This document shows positions 1 through 8,400 of a DNA stretch of 42,735 nt, piece by piece. Position numbers and translations under genes: made by a program. Each line of letters starts with the position of its first letter. The first letter of the stretch is position 1. Below the pieces are notes generated by a model. It was not told the origin of the DNA, did no database searches, and saw nothing but the letters and a program-made list of their open reading frames with translations. This DNA is from Candidatus Gastranaerophilales bacterium (GTDB lineage Bacteria; Cyanobacteriota; Vampirovibrionia; Gastranaerophilales; Gastranaerophilaceae), in contig JAEELO010000106.1 of NCBI GenBank assembly GCA_016282705.1, positions 1 through 42,735 of the forward strand, read 5' to 3'.

Positions 1-372
1 GACTCCGTTTTTGATGTTATGTGGAATAAAGAATTAAAATACGGTGAAATTTATCTCCAAAATGAAATAGAACAATCCAAATATAATTTTGAATATTCAA
101 GCGCTGAAAGATTATTTAAAATGTTTGACTTGTTCCAAGCGGAGGTTGAATCTTGTGTTGAAGCAAATATTGTGCTCCCCGCATATGACTACGTTTTAAA
201 ATGTTCTCATACATTCAACCTGCTTGACGCAAGAGGTGTTATAAGCAGAGATGAAAGAATAAATTATATAAACAGAGTGAGAAGAATGGCTGCAATGGTT
301 GCTAAACTTTATGTTGAGCAGCGTGAAAAAATGGGTTTCCCGTTATTAAAAAAGCAAACAGCCAATGTGTAA
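1..372 (+). CDS. glyQ: Glycyl-tRNA synthetase alpha subunit, C-terminal part
   Basis: The reading frame is open from base 1, so only the C-terminal 123 codons are present and the start lies left of the window. The visible protein matches the end of bacterial GlyQ: the VDSVFDVMW-type stretch, the [13 protein letters not shown] segment, the [11 protein letters not shown] motif with an ISRDERINY helix, and the ending [13 protein letters not shown]. In the family GlyQ is the catalytic half of the alpha2beta2 synthetase that charges tRNA-Gly; GlyS, the beta subunit, is not in the window. An ATG at 19 lies inside the frame and is not the true start. The permease gene follows after 21 nt on the same strand, so the two may be co-transcribed. 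Recognition is confident; the exact extent is limited by the edge. Confidence 0.93.
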   Translation, partial: DSVFDVMWNKELKYGEIYLQNEIEQSKYNFEYSSAERLFKMFDLFQAEVESCVEANIVLPAYDYVLKCSHTFNLLDARGVISRDERINYINRVRRMAAMVAKLYVEQREKMGFPLLKKQTANV

Positions 373-393
373 GTATAGAAAAGGAATGAATCA

Positions 394-1944
394 ATGCAAA
401 ACTCCAAACAGAATTTTTTAAGTACGTTTGTGTCTAATCTTATAAGAAAGAAAAATCCGGACGAATTTTTGGAACAATCGGCAAAAGGCGGCTTAAAAAA
501 GACATTAGGAGCATTTGACCTTATTATTCTCGGTATAAGTGCTATTATAGGTGCAGGTATATTCGTAATGATAGGTTCTGCGGTCATTGGTACAACGGAA
601 CGTGTAGGTGCAGGCCCGGGACTTGTTATTTCAATAGCTTTGGTTACTATAGCTTGTATTTTCCCCGCATTATGTTATACCGAATTTGCTTCTATGATAC
701 CTGTTTCAGGCAGTGCATATATATATACATTCGCTACAATGGGTGAGCTTCCTGCTTGGATGATGGGCTGGGTTTTAATGCTTGAATATGCAATAGGAAC
801 TATTGCTGTTGCTTCAAGTTGGACAGGTTATTTAATTAAATTATTCCAAGGCTTTCCGTTCTTACCCGAATGGTTGAGATATCCTCCCGAATGGCTTATA
901 AATGATTACCAATCCGTAGTTGATGCGGGCGGGACAGTACCGCATATTCTGGGAATTCCTATATGTATTAATTTACCCGCTATGGCTATAATTACGATTA
1001 TTGCATTAATATTAATAAAAGGTATTCAGGAATCGGCAAATTTTGCAAGAATAATGGTATTTGTTAAAGTTACAGTTATCGCAATATTTATTTTAGTCGG
1101 TGCATTTTATGTTCGTCCTGAAAACTGGACACCGTTTGCTCCATTTGGAATAAAAGGTATTTTAATGGGTGCATTTGCAATATTTTATGCATATATAGGT
1201 TTTGATGCTATTTCAACGGCAGCAGAAGAGACAAAAGATCCTCAGAAAAATCTGCCGATAGGCTTAATCGGTTCACTTGTTATATGTTCTATAATATATG
1301 CCCTTGTTACTATTGTATTAACAGGCATGATGCCAATGGGCTCAATTGATTTAAAAGCGCCGATAGCTCACGCTATGAGTTTTGTAGGTCAAGATTGGTT
1401 TGCAGGAGCAATATCCATAGGAGCATTAGCCGGATTAACTTCTGTTCTTTTGGTTCTTCAATACGGAACAACCAGAATTTTATTTGCTATGGCTCGTGAC
1501 GGATTTTTACCTTCGATTATGAAAAAAGTTCATCCTAAGTTTAATACTCCGTGGGTAATTACGGTATTATCAACAATATTAATTCTGTTAGGTTCTTTAT
1601 TCATTAATATGCAGGTTGCAGCTGAGCTTGCAATCTTTGGTACATTTACTTCATTTGTTATTGTATGTACAGGTATTTTAATTTTAAGAAAAACGGAACC
1701 CGATAGACCAAGACCGTTTAAAGTTCCTTGCTGTCCTTGGTTCCCGATTATAGGTATTATATTCTGCTCAGGTTTAATGTTTGTTGCACTTAGAGAAGTT
1801 AAAACTTCCGCTATGTTATTCCCTCTGTGGATAGTTATCGGATTAGTAATATACTTCTTATACGGATATCAGAGCAATAGAAGATTACTTGCTTTAAAGA
1901 TGCAGAAGCTGGAAGAAACGGAACCTGTTAAAGAAAATGTATAA
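394..1944 (+). CDS. APC-superfamily amino acid permease, cationic amino acid transporter type
   Basis: A 516-residue polytopic inner-membrane transporter with roughly 12-14 hydrophobic segments. After a polar N-terminus of about 40 residues the first helix carries the family's GAGIFVMIG motif (about residues 54-62), which in APC carriers lines the substrate site. The loop FDAISTAAEETKDPQKNLP (about 270-288) is characteristic of the CAT/YfnA-like branch. By family knowledge it takes up amino acids with protons or by exchange; the substrate cannot be read from sequence. An AAAGGAA ribosome site sits 8 nt before the ATG. It follows glyQ by 21 nt and is closed by a clear terminator just after the stop. 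Confidence 0.9.
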   Translation: MQNSKQNFLSTFVSNLIRKKNPDEFLEQSAKGGLKKTLGAFDLIILGISAIIGAGIFVMIGSAVIGTTERVGAGPGLVISIALVTIACIFPALCYTEFASMIPVSGSAYIYTFATMGELPAWMMGWVLMLEYAIGTIAVASSWTGYLIKLFQGFPFLPEWLRYPPEWLINDYQSVVDAGGTVPHILGIPICINLPAMAIITIIALILIKGIQESANFARIMVFVKVTVIAIFILVGAFYVRPENWTPFAPFGIKGILMGAFAIFYAYIGFDAISTAAEETKDPQKNLPIGLIGSLVICSIIYALVTIVLTGMMPMGSIDLKAPIAHAMSFVGQDWFAGAISIGALAGLTSVLLVLQYGTTRILFAMARDGFLPSIMKKVHPKFNTPWVITVLSTILILLGSLFINMQVAAELAIFGTFTSFVIVCTGILILRKTEPDRPRPFKVPCCPWFPIIGIIFCSGLMFVALREVKTSAMLFPLWIVIGLVIYFLYGYQSNRRLLALKMQKLEETEPVKENV

Positions 1945-1950
1945 GAAATG

Positions 1951-1979
1951 AAGCCTCCAATTTGGAGGTTTCTTTTTTA
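1951..1979 (+). terminator. Intrinsic terminator after the amino acid permease
   Basis: Eight-base-pair hairpin (1951-1958 with 1964-1971, one G-T pair) around a CCTCC/GGAGG core with a 5-nt loop, followed by TCTTTTTT. It lies 6 nt after the permease stop codon and would end a glyQ-permease transcript. Confidence 0.85.
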
Positions 1980-2052
1980 TGTAAAAAAATATTGAAAAAA
2001 ATAATAAAAGTACGCAAAAATTTTTTAGTTCATGTTTTGTACTAATGCTAAG

Positions 2053-2081
2053 TTGTTAAAAATTATAAAATGATTTATAAT
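2053..2081 (+). promoter_or_regulatory. Sigma-70-type promoter for the small gene at 2167
   Basis: TTGTTA (2053-2058), a 17-nt spacer and TATAAT (2076-2081). The predicted start near 2088 gives a leader of about 80 nt. That leader contains a perfect 9-bp inverted repeat, GATTTTCGT (2109-2117) and ACGAAAATC (2132-2140), ending 14 nt before the ribosome site. Confidence 0.65.
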
Positions 2082-2166
2082 TATTTAAATAATTTAGCTA
2101 GGGTAAAAGATTTTCGTATGCGAGGTATAAAACGAAAATCCCAAAAATAAGACAAAGGAGTAAGTA

Positions 2167-2529
2167 ATGGTTGACAATAGGTCAGCCGGCGCGCTCGGAA
2201 TTGGCGGAGGTATCAACTTCAAAAGCGGAGATATTTCAGGTACTGCCGCAAAAACCGCAGATGACAGAGCAAGCCAAGGTATGGAATACTTTATGCAAGA
2301 TGGCGAACAAAATGCTCAACAACAAGAGCCTTTTGTAGACAGGAGCATGGAGCTTAGGGCTTCTCTTAATTCGCTTGCTCTTTTAAACGTAGTTTCCGTT
2401 ATACAAAATCAAAATAAACGAAAAAATATTCTTCTTGACGATGAAGATATGGAAGAAAAAATTAAATCTAAAAAAGTAGAAAAAGTTTCAGAAGATAAAA
2501 AAGAAGATAAAAAAAATAACCCCGATTAA
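2167..2529 (+). CDS. Small charged protein of unknown function
   Basis: I do not recognise this 120-residue protein. It has no signal peptide or membrane helix. The N-terminal third is glycine- and alanine-rich (ALGIGGGINFKSGD), the middle has a short hydrophobic helix (LNSLALLNVVSVIQ, about residues 69-82), and the C-terminal 40 residues are almost entirely Lys, Glu and Asp and likely disordered. The start is well supported by AAAGGAG 6 nt before the ATG and by a good promoter upstream. It is a stand-alone unit with its own promoter and a terminator that overlaps its stop codon. The basic/acidic tail may bind nucleic acid or a partner protein, but this is only inference. Confidence 0.7.
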   Translation: MVDNRSAGALGIGGGINFKSGDISGTAAKTADDRASQGMEYFMQDGEQNAQQQEPFVDRSMELRASLNSLALLNVVSVIQNQNKRKNILLDDEDMEEKIKSKKVEKVSEDKKEDKKNNPD

Positions 2530-2547
2530 TCGGAGTTATTTTTTTTT
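2515..2547 (+). terminator. Intrinsic terminator overlapping the stop codon at 2527-2529
   Basis: The stem AATAAC-C-CCGATT pairs with AATCGG-A-GTTATT and is followed by a run of T. The TAA stop codon lies inside the stem, so the last codons of the gene form part of the terminator. Confidence 0.8.
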
Positions 2548-2564
2548 ACTTTTATAATTATTAA

Positions 2565-2972
2565 TTACATACCCCATCTTAAATATGTTTGCATATCTAT
2601 TGAAGGTTTTTTAGCTGTTTCAACTTCTGCTGTTGCTTTTTTTGCTTCTTTTGCTGCTATATCTTTTGCAGGAGTGAAGAATGCATAACTTCCGCCGTTT
2701 CTTGTCCAAACACCTAATTGCTCGTTTGGTCCTTTTTCGTAGTGTACTGTGCTTCTCGGTTCTGACGGACTCTTTGTTGTCTTATTAACAGGTTTTTTAT
2801 CAACTTTTACAGGATACCAATCTTCATCACTGTTTCTATGGATTTCTATTTCATCTTTTGGTTCTTCAATTGTTTCAATCCAAAAATCTTCATCACTGTT
2901 TCTATGTACAATCTGTTTTTGAGCAGAAAAAGATGGTATATGGTTTACCATTGAAATAGGTGATATATTCAT
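2565..2972 (-). CDS. Small protein with duplicated HRNSDED motif, function unknown
   Basis: A 135-residue hydrophilic protein that I do not recognise. The heptad HRNSDED occurs twice, at residues 23-29 and 45-51, each followed by an aromatic residue. A 22-bp exact DNA repeat (2819-2840 and 2885-2906) encodes it. The centre holds GVWTRNGGSYAFF and the C-terminal part is Ala/Lys-rich and probably helical. There is no signal peptide. The N-terminus (MNISPISMVNHIPSFSAQ) resembles the leader-like start of the TPR/HExxH protein at 4246-5265, which may be a lineage habit. An AAAGGAG ribosome site precedes the ATG. It is transcribed divergently from the SLH gene. Confidence 0.68.
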   Translation of the reverse strand: MNISPISMVNHIPSFSAQKQIVHRNSDEDFWIETIEEPKDEIEIHRNSDEDWYPVKVDKKPVNKTTKSPSEPRSTVHYEKGPNEQLGVWTRNGGSYAFFTPAKDIAAKEAKKATAEVETAKKPSIDMQTYLRWGM

Positions 2973-3101
2973 ATTTTCTCCTTTACCTTATATTCTTCTT
3001 TATGTCTTTTATTAAACTCCTAAAACCATGAAAATGCGCTTTTATTATATAAATTTTACAAAAATTAAAATATACTTTAATTTCACCTAAATAAAAAAAT
3101 C

Positions 3102-3110
3102 TGCTAAAAT
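3102..3110 (+). promoter_or_regulatory. Extended -10 element for the SLH gene, likely leaderless
   Basis: TGC-TAAAAT at 3102-3110, with only a weak -35 (TTTCAC, 3081-3086). The ATG begins 7 nt after the -10, where transcription should start, and there is no Shine-Dalgarno sequence in between. Confidence 0.5.
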
Positions 3111-3116
3111 TATATT

Positions 3117-4244
3117 ATGAATAAAGACCATCTAAAGAAAATAATTTTAATTTGTACAATATTTGCCTTTTTGAATTCTTATGCTTATGCAAAAGAATTT
3201 GTTGATATACCAAATGATTTTTGGGCATATAATGAAATTGATTATCTTACGGATGTTGGCTTATTTAACGGATATGAGGATAATACATTTCGACCAAAGC
3301 AGTATGTTACAAGAGCTGAATATGCTACGCTTATAATGCGAACTATAGGTATGGACAAAATACCTATTGAAACTATGTATACATTTGAAGATGTAAGTAA
3401 TACGCATTGGGCTTGGAAATATATTATAAGAGCAGTTAACCTTGATATCTTAAAGCCTGCATCGGACGGAAACTTCTATCCTAATGATTATGTAACAAGA
3501 CGCGAAATTATAACGTTCCTTGTTAACCTTTTAAGAACGGAAGGAATAACAAAAAAAGATGCAATAAAAGCATTACAAAATGCTTATTTGGATTTTGATG
3601 ATATTCCCGATTGGTTTAAACCTACTGCCGGTAAAGCTGAAATTATAGGTGTTATAGCAAAAGAGCCGCCAAGAGAAAAGTATCTTGATTATGATGCTTA
3701 TATAACAAGAGCTCAAATGGCTGTATTTATTAATAAATTAAAAGAAAAAGTTGATGAATATGAAGAAGAAAAAATAAAAGAAGAAACCAGTCCCAAAATA
3801 GGTGACGGTATTGTAATAGAAAATGTCGCAATAGATAATAAAATTGCTACATTTCCTGCCGGTACGTTTTTGCCTGTTATGATAGTCGGTCAAATAAGCT
3901 CGAATGATACAGCTCCGGGACAGCCTTTTAAAGCTAAATTTTCAGAAAATATTATCAATAATCAAAAATATATTTTAATTCCCAAGGATACTAATCTTAT
4001 AGGAAAAGTTCTTGATACAACAAAATCCAAGACTTTTGTAAGAAACGGCGAAATGATAATTGAACTTTCTGCAGTAAATAAAGACGGAAGTATAGTGAAA
4101 ATAATGGGAATAGGGGAATATCACGCTAAAGGAAAAGCAGTTATTAAAGGACGTGAATTTATTGCACACGACGGAGATGTATTAAACATCAGGTTATATC
4201 GTCCCTTAAATGTAAATATTATAACAGGGGAATTCCTCCCGTAA
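3117..4244 (+). CDS. Secreted S-layer-homology (SLH) domain protein
   Basis: A 375-residue exported protein. Residues 1-25 form a signal peptide (hydrophobic core ILICTIFAFLNSY, cleavage after AYA). Three SLH repeats follow at about 26-75, 87-140 and 155-215. They show the FVDIP..FWAYNEIDYL, FEDVS..HWAWKYI and DFDDIPDWF openings and the YVTRAE, YVTRRE and YITRAQ closings typical of the fold. A short Glu/Lys linker leads to a beta-rich C-terminal domain (about 230-375) that I cannot name; its GTFLP and DGDVLNIRLYRP stretches faintly resemble the secreted protein at 28811. In the family SLH repeats bind secondary wall polymers or, in diderms, peptidoglycan, linking the outer membrane to the wall. 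No ribosome site precedes the ATG. Confidence 0.88.
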   Translation: MNKDHLKKIILICTIFAFLNSYAYAKEFVDIPNDFWAYNEIDYLTDVGLFNGYEDNTFRPKQYVTRAEYATLIMRTIGMDKIPIETMYTFEDVSNTHWAWKYIIRAVNLDILKPASDGNFYPNDYVTRREIITFLVNLLRTEGITKKDAIKALQNAYLDFDDIPDWFKPTAGKAEIIGVIAKEPPREKYLDYDAYITRAQMAVFINKLKEKVDEYEEEKIKEETSPKIGDGIVIENVAIDNKIATFPAGTFLPVMIVGQISSNDTAPGQPFKAKFSENIINNQKYILIPKDTNLIGKVLDTTKSKTFVRNGEMIIELSAVNKDGSIVKIMGIGEYHAKGKAVIKGREFIAHDGDVLNIRLYRPLNVNIITGEFLP

Positions 4245-4245
4245 T

Positions 4246-5265
4246 TTAAGCAATTACATTATATTCTTTTATGGATTGACTTGCAGCTTTATTCTTTTTT
4301 GTTCCCCAATGGAAAAGTTTATCCGGAGGATGGTTTGGTGATGTCATTGCTATAGACGGATCACGCAATTTGTATATTTCTTCAACTCTGTTTCTTAATG
4401 TTTGAGGAGATTGTTTATAAAGACCTGCAGCATAATCCATTTCAGGATCACCTATGCCGTTTGCGTGGTTTATCCAAAAATCGGTAGCAATTTCATATGC
4501 ATCTTGCTCTTCGTGTACTGAAGTGTATGCATCTGCATCTTTTGCGTGAACTGATTCATGGGTTAAGTAAGCTGCAATAACCTGCGGTGCCGCATAAATA
4601 TATGAATCAGAAACCGTTATTGTTTTCTTATAATTTTCATATTGGGCTATGTTTGGTGTGCCGCCCATAGAAGCTGTTTCACCAAACTGTACCTGAACAT
4701 TTTCTAAATCTTTCATATATTCAGGCGACATATAATTAATTGTCATTTGAAGAGCTTGCATTAAATTTTTAGCGGCATACTCATTCTTTTCTTTTTTCGC
4801 ACGTTCCGGTGAATACATTGCTACTATATTATTTCTGGTTTCCAGTATGCTTCTTTGTGCAAGGTCATTAGATGGGTCAATTTTTTTAGCTTGTTCAAAA
4901 CTTTCTATTGCTTTTTGATAATAACCGGCTTTCCTTTGAGCTTCACCGTATTCTATCCAGCCTTCGGCATCATCGGGAGCATTCTCTAAATATGTTTTGT
5001 AGTGCATTTGGGAGGAAGCATAATCTTTCATATGAAAATATGTTTTTGCAAGTTTTCTGTATATTTTATTATTTGTCGGGTCTTGTTGATTTGCTGTTCT
5101 ATATGATTTTAATGCTTCATCAAACCGATTTTCATTTAATGCTTTATCACCTTTTGCAATATAGTCGGAAACATCGGTGCTGCCAAATGTATTTACTGTT
5201 TTAGCACCGATTTTATTATATATATTATGATTTTTTACTAACGGATAAGAGTTTATAGAAATCAA
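4246..5265 (-). CDS. TPR protein with C-terminal HExxH metallopeptidase-like motif
   Basis: A 339-residue protein without a signal peptide or membrane segment. Residues about 32-145 are three to four tetratricopeptide repeats (for example YAKGDKALNENRFDEALKSY-like helices ending in DPTNN and DPSND). The C-terminal half carries HESVH at 236-240 with acidic residues Glu252/Glu253/Glu258 about 12-18 residues on, as in gluzincin zinc peptidases, where two His and a downstream Glu bind zinc. The residue order supports a peptidase but I do not recognise the family. The start is TTG: no in-frame ATG exists before residue 79, and AAAGGA sits 9 nt upstream of the TTG. It converges with the SLH gene, 1 nt between stops, with no room for a terminator. 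Confidence 0.78.
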   Translation of the reverse strand: MISINSYPLVKNHNIYNKIGAKTVNTFGSTDVSDYIAKGDKALNENRFDEALKSYRTANQQDPTNNKIYRKLAKTYFHMKDYASSQMHYKTYLENAPDDAEGWIEYGEAQRKAGYYQKAIESFEQAKKIDPSNDLAQRSILETRNNIVAMYSPERAKKEKNEYAAKNLMQALQMTINYMSPEYMKDLENVQVQFGETASMGGTPNIAQYENYKKTITVSDSYIYAAPQVIAAYLTHESVHAKDADAYTSVHEEQDAYEIATDFWINHANGIGDPEMDYAAGLYKQSPQTLRNRVEEIYKLRDPSIAMTSPNHPPDKLFHWGTKKNKAASQSIKEYNVIA

Positions 5266-5380
5266 AATATTTTCCTTTTGTTTCTCATTTTAACATCCGG
5301 CAAAAGAAATAATTGTTAGTAAATACTTTTTTATGAAGAAATATTAAAGAAGAAGGTAATTGTTTGATGTATAAATTAAT

Positions 5381-5400
5381 TTGTCAGGCATTACCTGACA
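5381..5400. repeat. Palindromic element TGTCAGG-catta-CCTGACA
   Basis: A perfect 7-bp inverted repeat (5382-5388 with 5394-5400) downstream of the helicase gene. It lacks a clear T run on the minus strand, so it is a poor terminator. Twelve bases (TTGTCAGGCATT) recur at 13710-13721, and the related palindrome TCAGGC-att-GCCTGA lies at 13729-13743. Confidence 0.6.
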
Positions 5401-5407
5401 GTATGCT

Positions 5408-8400
5408 TTAACATAATCCTTTTAACAGTTCCAGAGGTTTTGTATTTTTTCTTTTTTTATAATTAACGGCATTGGTCATAAAAAGTTCTTGTTTTGCTCT
5501 TGTTATACCAACATATAATAGTCTTAGAGTTTCTTCAACTTGCTCGGTTTTTAATTCTTCCTGCTGTTTTATACCGCAATTTTCAACCGAATTTTTAATT
5601 GTTTGCACAAAATGACTTCCGCCTTTAAGCTTTACATTTTTAGAGGTTGTTGAATAATTATCTTCATTAAGTTCAGGAATAAATACATAATCAAATTCAT
5701 CACCTTTTGATTTATGCATTGTCATTATGTTTATAGGTGTTATTTCTTCATTTTGTTCAATATCTTCAAAAAATTTATATGCACTCATCGGTCTTTGAGC
5801 TGAATATTCCAATTTCTTTATTATGTTATCAAGGTTATCATTATCTTCAATTAATCTTGCAATAATTGTGGAAATCATATAAGCATTAGATTTATCTGTA
5901 CTGTTTTGCGCATAATACAATCCGATATTTAATGCCAATATATCTGCACTAACAGAGGAGTTATTCAGCCAATAATCCACATCCCAGTATAATTGCAATA
6001 TTTTTTCATTATTTATATCATCTGCATTTTGATATATAAACGGAGTTTTCAGTTCTTTTATTTTCGCCAGATTCTCATTATCTATATTATACTCTTTTGC
6101 TAAATCAAGAATATACCCGTTATTTAAAGGACTTTGGACTATTTTTAATATATTTAAAACTTTTCCGTAAATTGGTTTTTGAGATAAACAATCACTTCTG
6201 ACAGAGGTTTTTATTCCGTTTGAATTAAAATATTCATTATATTCATTAACCTGAGAATTTAGTCTTAAAAGTATAGCAATTGATGCGGAAGGATTATTGT
6301 GTTTAATTTCTTTTGTTTTTTGTAAGATGTATTGTTTTTCCTCTTTCTCATTGTCAAAAAATGTGTATTGCGGAAGATTTTTATTTTGAGGATTTTTGTT
6401 AGTTCCCTTTATTGCAATATTATAAAAAGCATTTGGATAATCATTATTTTCAGTTGTTGTTTTTATTAAATTATTTGCTAGAGAGTAAATGGGTTCTGCG
6501 CAACGTTGTGAGGATACCATTTCTACTTTTTTATTACTTTTAATATAATTTTTGAAACTATCCAAGTTACTGTTTGTAAAAGTAGATGTGATTGCCTGAT
6601 TAATATCTCCGCAGCGTACAAGGTTATTGTATTTCCCGTTAAGTAATGTTATTAACTTTTGCTGTATATCAGTAGAGTCCTGTGCTTCGTCTTCTATGAT
6701 GTATTTGCATATATCTTGATAGTATTCCAATATTTCAGGATTTTCGGTGAGAATTTTTACCGCAAAATAAAGCATATCATCATAATCTATAAGATTTTGA
6801 GATTTTAATATCAAATTGTATTCATTATAAAAATTATAAAAATCTTGAATTTCTTTGTATTTTGAATGTAATCCCTCGGCGTTACCGGATAATTTAACAA
6901 TGGAAATACATCTTAAGTAATTATCATATTTTTCATCATCTATTTTAAATTTAAAGAAAAGTTCTTTTATAATTCTTTCTTTTGCCGTATCGTCACAGAT
7001 TTCAAATCTATCATCCAAACCGGCTTTCGTATAATTACCGTTCTCTTTTATAATACGCAGGGCAAGTCCATGGATTGTGGATATATTAGGAAGTGCATAA
7101 TTATCAGGAATTGCATTTTGTATTCTTTCTTTAAAGTTTTTTGCGGCAGCTTCCATATAAGTAAGGACAAATATATTTTCGGGGTTAATACCCTGTTTAA
7201 TCATTTTAATTATAAGTGCAAGCAAGATAGTTGTTTTACCTGCACCCGGTACCGCCATTATACCCATTTTGTCTTTTTTATAATCCAGAACAGGCTTTTG
7301 ATCATCTCTTGGAATAATATTAAATGATTGCTGTTTTTCCTCTTTTGAATCTATAAAATCAGATATTCCTCCGAAGTTTTCATTTCCGGTATTATCGTAT
7401 ATGCTTGAAAATAAAATAACATTATCTGCGAGCAGCATTAATTTTCTTATTATTCTTGCTGTTTTATCTCTTGTTAATTCAATATTATCCTGAAGAGTAT
7501 ATTCTTTTTTTGACCAATCTCTGCTTAATACCCAGGCATTATATAGTGTGCCTGAATCCTGTTTCATCCATTCATTATTTGAAATATCCAGCCATATTTG
7601 GTATTTGGTATTAATTGAATAATCTATTATCTTTTGCGGAGTTGAAATTATAACCGCATTTTTCTTTAAAGAGAAAGAATCTATCGGATTTTCGCTTATA
7701 ACACTGTTTTCTATTTGTGTTATAAACTGTTCTGCCAGATTTTCGACTTCTGTTTCAAATGCTTTTTCAAAATTTTCCGCTTCCTTTAAAAGAAACTCAT
7801 ATTTTTCATTGTCTGTACTATTGTCATTATTCTTTAACAGATTTGTATAGATTATTTTAATTTGTTCGGATAATTTATTTTTATATTTATTTTCTGTTTG
7901 AATAACAGACAATAATTTTTTATAAATATAATCGTATTCTTCGTTATAAAATTCAATATTAATTAATTTTTTCTCCGAGGAATATTTTTTAATGGCATCA
8001 ATACATTTTTTATAAGGAATTTGCAAAAACTCGGTAAATAAACTTTTTAATTCAAAATCCAAAACCGGAAGATTGTTTATTATTTTTAAAATAATTAGTA
8101 AATGCTTTACAATATTTGAACTGTTAAGTTTTGAATTCCCTGATATCACCTGAAAATTAATTTTGTATTTTGAATTTTCAAAAGTTCTTATTAATACTTC
8201 ATCGACAATCGGAGTTATAACGGATATTTCGTCAGGTTTAACGTCTTGTTTGTATAATTCGGTTATATGTTTAATTGTACTTTCAATCATATCCAGTCTT
8301 TTATTATGAATATGATATTTGAATTCGATATTGATTTTTTGTCCGTTCCTAATTTTATTGTAAAAACTCAAGGCGGGTTTTATTAATTTTGTATTATTTT

